From Chloroflexota bacterium (GTDB lineage Bacteria; Chloroflexota; Anaerolineae; UBA7937; JACPPX01), in assembly GCA_016196905.1 (NCBI GenBank), contig JACPWV010000114.1, positions 1-9,944 of the forward strand: a DNA stretch of 9,944 nt, read 5' to 3'. The notes beneath the pieces are model-generated. The model saw nothing but the letters and a program-made list of their open reading frames with translations, was not told the DNA's origin and did not search any database. Below are positions 6,185 through 9,944 of this stretch, in pieces. Numbering within the stretch: the stretch's first letter is position 1; each line of letters opens with the position of its first letter. Made by a program: the position numbers and the translations under genes.

Positions 6185-6866
6185 CTGGCTGGCTACGAGG
6201 AGATCCAAGAGAGCGCGGAGGCCCTGCGCCGCCGAACCCCCCGTCCTCCGCAGGTGGGCATCATCACCGGCTCCGGCCTGGGGGGGATGGCCGAGGAGCT
6301 GAAGGAACCCGTCTCCATTCCCTACGCAGAGATCCCCCATTTCCCCCCCGCCAGCGTGGAGGGCCACCCCGGCCAACTCGTCTTAGGCGAGTGGGCGGGC
6401 AAATGGGTGGGCGTTCTGCGCGGCCGGGTCCATTATTACGAGGGCGTGTCATTGCAGGAGGTGACCCTCCCCGTCCGAGTCTTGAGGGCGCTGGGGGCGG
6501 AGCTGCTCATCGTGACCAACGCCGCCGGGGGCCTAAACCCTGAGTTCCGCGCTGGCGATCTGATGCTGATCACCGATCACATCAACTGGCCGGGGATGGC
6601 CGGCCTCAGCCCCCTGCGCGGACCTCACGACCCGCGCCTGGGTCCCCGCTTTCTCCCCACCGCCCACCGAGGTCATTGTCGCCCGCCACGCGGGGATGCG
6701 CGTGTTAGGCATCTCCCACATCAGCAACCTCGTCTCCGCCAAGCACGAGCGGACCCAGGCGCAAGGACTGGGGGGCGAGAATCTGCACCAGGAGGTCCTA
6801 GCCGCGGGGGCCCGCGCGGCCCCCAAACTGGTGGCGCTCATCGGCGGGGTGTTGGAGCGGCTTTGA
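6185..6866 (+). pseudogene. punA: Broken purine nucleoside phosphorylase (trimeric PNP family), internal deletion plus frameshift
   Basis: The intact family enzyme splits inosine and guanosine into base and ribose-1-phosphate in purine salvage. The first part (to 6652) matches it well: VGIITGSGLGG phosphate loop, GRVHYYEG, TNAAGGLNPEF, LITDHIN, and then GPRF. The second part, in another frame (6666-6866), gives TEVIVARHAGMRVLGISHISNL and a normal family C-terminus. About 60 residues that should lie between are absent, judged against remembered human PNP, including the segment with the base-binding Glu (human Glu201) and the GMS motif (Met219). The junction carries a tandem 7-mer (6656-6669). 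No ATG or GTG starts the first part: only TTG 6128, 44 bases inside the previous gene, or CTG 6185 with GGAG at 6174-6177. Coding character is otherwise clean, so the damage is recent or an assembly fault. Confidence 0.85.
6656..6669 (+). repeat. Tandem 7-mer duplication at the phosphorylase deletion junction
   Basis: CCCACCG occurs twice in direct succession (6656-6662 and 6663-6669). Collapsing one copy joins the two halves of the phosphorylase in a single frame (GPRF-LPT-EVIVARHAG), although about 60 family residues would still be missing. The frameshift is therefore accounted for by this 7-base duplication, or by a microhomology-guided deletion that left it. Confidence 0.8.
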
Positions 6867-6894
6867 GCGTTGTGGCTCCGAGGGAAGTACAGCC

Positions 6895-7608
6895 ATGGGC
6901 GTGTTTATCTCCTTCATCGATCAAGTGGCTTTTTTGATCTACGCCGCCGGGCTGCTGGGGGCGCTCTTTTTACTGCTGCGCTTTGTGGCCGCCCAGCGCG
7001 AGGTGGCCCGAGCCCAGCGCTGGGCGGAGCGGGAGTCCGCCTCCGCCCGGGCCTATCGCTACGGATTCCTGGCCCTCGGACTGCTCCTCTTGATCGCCCT
7101 GGTGGTTTTGGTCGATACGCGCCTAGCCCCTTTGCTCTCTGAGCTGAGCGTGGACATCCCTCCGGGCTTACCCACCGGCCTAACGACCGCTCCTCGCGCA
7201 ACGGAACCCACGCCCACCCCGACCATGGAGCATCTGGTGGTGGAGGTTGCCCCAGCCCAGCCGACTCCAGCCCTGCAGGAGTCCCCAGCGCCACCCGCCC
7301 ATTGCCCCACCCCGGGTGCGCGCATCACCTCCCCCAGCGCAGGCGCGACCCTCTCGGGGGAGGTGGAGATACGCGGTTCGGCCCAGATCCCTGATTTTCA
7401 GTTTTACAAGCTAGAGTTCGCTGCCGGACCTGACCCCAACCCGTGGGCTTACCTGGGCGGCGGCGACGAGCCGGTGGTGGAGGGGGTGTTGTGGAGCTGG
7501 GACACCCGCGCCCTGCCCTCGGGCACGTACCTGCTCCGTTTGACCGTCGTGGACCATAGCGGCAACTTCTCCTCTCCCTGCGACGTGCCCATCACCCTGG
7601 CTGGCTGA
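6895..7608 (+). CDS. Two-helix membrane protein with Pro/Thr-rich linker and extracellular Ig-like domain
   Basis: 237 residues of unknown function. Helix one (about 8-30) and helix two (about 57-75) enclose a charged cytoplasmic-looking loop rich in Arg, Glu and Ala (31-56). After helix two comes a low-complexity linker (about 95-140) rich in Pro and Thr (EPTPTPT, AQPTPALQ), then a beta-rich domain at about 141-237. Its motifs, ITSPSAGATLSGEVEIRGSA, WDTRALPSGTYLLRLTVVD and HSGNFSSPC, are typical of Ig-like domains of Chloroflexota surface proteins. Cys137 and Cys229 bracket this domain and may form a disulfide. ATG 6895 has GAGGG at 6880-6884. The metallopeptidase gene begins 20 bases after the stop, so the two are probably co-expressed and may work together at the cell surface. 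No enzymatic motif is visible. Confidence 0.85.
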   Translation: MGVFISFIDQVAFLIYAAGLLGALFLLLRFVAAQREVARAQRWAERESASARAYRYGFLALGLLLLIALVVLVDTRLAPLLSELSVDIPPGLPTGLTTAPRATEPTPTPTMEHLVVEVAPAQPTPALQESPAPPAHCPTPGARITSPSAGATLSGEVEIRGSAQIPDFQFYKLEFAAGPDPNPWAYLGGGDEPVVEGVLWSWDTRALPSGTYLLRLTVVDHSGNFSSPCDVPITLAG

Positions 7609-7628
7609 CCTCCCTTGAAGGAGCTGCG

Positions 7629-9587
7629 GTGAAAAAATACCTGGCCATTTTCTTGGTGCTGCTGGCGGGGGCACTGTTGACGCTCAACCTTTGTCTGGCC
7701 CTCCTCATCCTGGCCCCCGGTCCCGTCGAGCCCACCCCTATCGCTATCCTGGAGCCTTCGCCGGTGGTACACACAACCCCTAGCGTGGGGCTGGAGACCT
7801 ATCGACTGCTCCAGGAGACCACCATCCCTGAGCGGGATTTGCGCGATCTCGCCATTCGCCTCCAAGGCCTGCCTCCCGATGTGCCCGGGGTGGTCTGCGC
7901 CGAGAATACGGATCTGCCCCTCGGGACTCGTCGGGTTTTCCATGTCATCAATACCGACAGCAACGAGCGGTTCACGCTGGAGGCGGAGCTGCGGTACACT
8001 ACCGCCCACCTCTACATGTGGGTGGAAATGGGTCAGCCGGTGGATGAGCGCGATCTGCGGGCGGCGGCCGAGCACTTCGAGGACAACACCTACCCCACCG
8101 TTCGAGAGTTTTTTGGGAGCGAGTGGTCCCCCGGCGTGGACTGCGATCCCCATCTCTCCATTCTGCACGGGATGAACTTTGGGAGTGTGGCCGGCTATTA
8201 CTCCTCCGCCGACGAGGTCCCCTCTCAGGTGCGCCAGGACTCCAACGCTATGGAGATGTTTTATATCAGCCTGGATAACGTTGAAATCAACTCAGATTTC
8301 TACCACAGCGTGTTGGCCCACGAATTTCAACATATGATCCATTGGTACCAAGACTCCAACGAGGAGAGCTGGATCAACGAGGGCTCCTCGGAGCTGGCCG
8401 CTTTCCTCAATGGGTATGACGGTGGGTTTGTTGGCTCCTTCACTTCTGCGCCCGATACCCAGCTCAATACCTGGAGCGACGAGCCCGAGGAGAACTATCC
8501 CCACTATGGGGCCGGCACCCTGTTCATGCTCTACTTCCTGGATCGCTTTGGGGAGGAGGCCACCCGCCGACTGGTGGCCCACCCGGGCAACGGGTGGGCC
8601 TCGGTGCAGGCGGTGCTGGATGAGCTGAGAACCGGCCTTACCGCCGAGGATCTCTTCGCCCAGTGGGTCGTGGCCAACTACCTGGACCAACCCGGCATCG
8701 CTCAGGGTCAATATGGCTATCAGAACCTTGAGGTGGATCGGCCGCGCCTGGACCGCATCTTGAGCCGCTACCCCGCCTCGGCCCAGGCCAGCGTGCAACA
8801 GTTCGCCACCGATTACCTGGAACTGCGATCCGCCGGTGGAGATGTGCTCATCCAGTTCAGCGGGTCCACCTCCGTCCCCGTCGTGGAGGCCCAGCCCCAC
8901 AGCGGCCGTTACGCCTGGTGGTCCAACCGGTCCGACTCCAGCGATATGACCCTCACCCGCGCCTTCGACCTCGCGGGCCTGGAAAGCGCCACCTTAGAGT
9001 TTTGGACCTGGTACCACATCGAAGAGGATTACGATTATGTCTATGTGGAAATCTCCACCGATGGCGGGCGGACTTGGATCCTGTTGCGTGGACCCAGCAT
9101 GCGCGGTGCGAATCCGACTGGCAACAACTACGGTTTTGGCTATACCGGGATCAGCGGTGGCGGGGTTGGGCCGGATTGGACCCGCGAGGAGATCGATCTC
9201 ACCCCCTACGTGGGGAGTGAGGTGCTCCTGCGCTTCGAGTACGTTACCGACGACGCGGTGAACAACCCCGGCTTCCTGGTGGATGACATCGCCATCCCCG
9301 AGCTGGGCTACGCCTACGCTGCCGAAGAAGATGGCGATTGGGAGGCGGCCGGCTTTGTGCGCATGGATAACCTTCTCCCTCAGCTCTGGCGGGTGCAGCT
9401 GATCGAGTACAGGGGCCGGCAAATCGTGGTGCGCCCCATGCCCCTGGACGTAAACCAGCAGGGTGAGCTGCGCATTGAGAACTTCGACGGGGGGGAGGTA
9501 GAGCGGGCCGCGCTGGTGATCTCGGCCACCACCCCCTTCACTACCGAGGTGGCCACTTACGAGTATTCGATTCGACCCGCGGAATGA
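7629..9587 (+). CDS. Membrane-anchored extracellular zinc metallopeptidase with immune-inhibitor-A-like C-terminal domain
   Basis: 652 residues. GTG 7629 is the start because AAGGAG (7618-7623) lies five bases upstream. An N-terminal signal anchor (about 4-29; no convincing lipobox, although Cys22 is present) leads into a Pro-rich linker. The catalytic domain (about 100-370) contains LAHEFQHMIHW with zinc ligands His231 and His235 and catalytic Glu232, and SWINEGSSELAAF, where Glu251 is the probable third ligand. That spacing is gluzincin-like, closest in style to peptidase family M30. It is not the metzincin motif of true M6 enzymes. Residues about 420-557 match the InhA/MAM-like beta domain of M6 proteins: LEFWTWYHIEEDYDYVYVE, STDGGRTW, DLTPYVGSEVLLRFEYVTD and GFLVDDIAI. 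A final beta region (about 560-650) is unassigned. It should act outside the cell on proteins; substrates are unknown. It ends the gene run just before the hairpin array. Confidence 0.87.
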   Translation: MKKYLAIFLVLLAGALLTLNLCLALLILAPGPVEPTPIAILEPSPVVHTTPSVGLETYRLLQETTIPERDLRDLAIRLQGLPPDVPGVVCAENTDLPLGTRRVFHVINTDSNERFTLEAELRYTTAHLYMWVEMGQPVDERDLRAAAEHFEDNTYPTVREFFGSEWSPGVDCDPHLSILHGMNFGSVAGYYSSADEVPSQVRQDSNAMEMFYISLDNVEINSDFYHSVLAHEFQHMIHWYQDSNEESWINEGSSELAAFLNGYDGGFVGSFTSAPDTQLNTWSDEPEENYPHYGAGTLFMLYFLDRFGEEATRRLVAHPGNGWASVQAVLDELRTGLTAEDLFAQWVVANYLDQPGIAQGQYGYQNLEVDRPRLDRILSRYPASAQASVQQFATDYLELRSAGGDVLIQFSGSTSVPVVEAQPHSGRYAWWSNRSDSSDMTLTRAFDLAGLESATLEFWTWYHIEEDYDYVYVEISTDGGRTWILLRGPSMRGANPTGNNYGFGYTGISGGGVGPDWTREEIDLTPYVGSEVLLRFEYVTDDAVNNPGFLVDDIAIPELGYAYAAEEDGDWEAAGFVRMDNLLPQLWRVQLIEYRGRQIVVRPMPLDVNQQGELRIENFDGGEVERAALVISATTPFTTEVATYEYSIRPAE

Positions 9588-9611
9588 GCGGCAGACTCAG
9601 TACAAAAACGT

Positions 9612-9809
9612 CGCCCTGAAGGGCGCTCCTACATGATGCATATTTTGTAGGGCAGGTTTCCATACCTGCCCCCTTCGCCGAAGGCGAACCCGTCGTTCGT
9701 CCTGAAATTCGCTCTTTTTTGTGAGCGAAGTATGGCCTCGTCGAGGGTAAACATATCGTGGGCCGAGCCTTTGTGGCTCGGCCCAAGGTCGCCTATGGAA
9801 AGGCGACCT
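9612..9809. repeat. Array of six perfect hairpins between convergent genes
   Basis: Six perfect inverted repeats occur in 198 bases. H1 9612-9625: CGCCC/GGGCG, loop TGAA. H2 9650-9671: GGGCAGGT/ACCTGCCC, loop TTCCAT. H3 9674-9688: TTCGCC/GGCGAA, loop GAA. H4 9708-9729: TTCGCTC/GAGCGAA, loop TTTTTTGT. H5 9760-9784: GGGCCGAGCC/GGCTCGGCCC, loop TTTGT. H6 9786-9809: AGGTCGCCT/AGGCGACCT, loop ATGGAA. A further stem, CCTACA/TGTAGG (9628-9633 and 9646-9651), bridges H1 and H2. Stems differ but loops recur. The site lies between the plus-strand peptidase stop (9587) and the minus-strand gene end (9853), a usual place for REP/BIME-like palindromic elements. None is followed by a T-run, so they are not standard intrinsic terminators, although they could protect 3' ends or help termination of both transcripts. 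No coding region is seen in 9588-9852. Confidence 0.85.
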
Positions 9810-9852
9810 GCATTCAACTGCGCGAGAACACAAGCGAAAGCGTCCAGGTTGA

Positions 9853-9944
9853 TTAGGACTCCGGGGTGGGTGCGAGCTCGGCTCCCAGCTGCAGGCAGCC
9901 GCTGGGGGTGCATTCCAGATCGGCCACCTCGCCGGTGGCGCCCC
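9853..9944 (-). CDS. C-terminal end of a minus-strand gene (partial, unidentified)
   Basis: On the minus strand an open frame enters from the right edge and ends at a TAA (plus-strand TTA 9853-9855). The 29 visible residues include GATGEVADLECTPSGC and LQLGAELAPTPES. The codons are GC-rich at third positions like the neighbouring genes, and the frame stops just before the palindromic array, which supports a real gene end. Two cysteines six residues apart are the only notable feature. The family cannot be recognised from this fragment. It converges with the metallopeptidase gene. Confidence 0.5.
   Translation of the reverse strand, partial: GATGEVADLECTPSGCLQLGAELAPTPES

Noticed and set aside
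8292..8900. Minus-strand open frame of 202 codons inside the metallopeptidase gene
   Set aside because: It is antisense to a gene with clear catalytic motifs and shows no recognisable domain or ribosome-binding site.
9708..9729. Intrinsic terminator using the T6 run of hairpin H4
   Set aside because: The T-run is in the loop, not after the stem, on either strand.
9612..9809. CRISPR array
   Set aside because: The palindromes have different stems and no identical repeat with unique spacers; no cas gene is in view.
9629..9913. Minus-strand open frame of 94 codons across the hairpin array
   Set aside because: It runs through all the palindromes, has no family-like content and overlaps the better-supported minus-strand gene end at 9853 in another frame.

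Overview
The window is GC-rich and gene-dense, and almost every gene is on the plus strand. It most resembles a member of the Chloroflexota, Anaerolineae-like, probably from a metagenome assembly. This is inferred from protein style: Pro/Thr-rich membrane-anchored surface proteins, a bPH2-SHOCT membrane protein, an immune-inhibitor-A-like secreted peptidase and palindrome-rich intergenic DNA. No rRNA or marker gene is present to fix the taxonomy.

Layout: (1) 1-3069 is most of a carbohydrate-type (CUT1) ABC importer operon. It holds the last residues of an upstream ORF (probably the solute-binding protein), an 11-bp perfect stem-loop in the gap, an MsmK/UgpC-type ATPase with a shortened C-terminal domain, and two permeases (MalF-like, MalG-like). 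(2) 3070-4386 is a leader with a possible promoter and a single membrane molybdopterin oxidoreductase. Four cytochrome-b-like helices are followed by a fifth helix with a twin-arginine motif and a sulfite-oxidase-type domain. (3) 4387-4622 is a control region with a good extended -10 promoter and a UUCG hairpin leader. (4) 4623-9587 is a run of closely spaced genes, probably one transcription unit: a XerC/XerD recombinase, a bPH2-SHOCT membrane protein, a broken purine nucleoside phosphorylase, a two-helix protein with an extracellular Ig-like domain, and a membrane-anchored zinc metallopeptidase with an InhA-like C-terminal domain. (5) 9588-9852 separates convergent genes and holds six perfect hairpins in about 200 bases. 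(6) 9853-9944 is the C-terminal end of a minus-strand gene.

How the genes fit together: the ABC genes form one importer whose sugar cannot be named from sequence. The last two complete genes both place globular domains outside the cell and may form a cell-surface module. The recombinase, PH protein and nucleoside phosphorylase look like housekeeping neighbours. The most notable points are the hairpin array with recurring loops and changing stems, the phosphorylase inactivated by an internal deletion with a 7-bp tandem duplication at the junction, and the predicted Sec/Tat hybrid topology of the molybdoenzyme.
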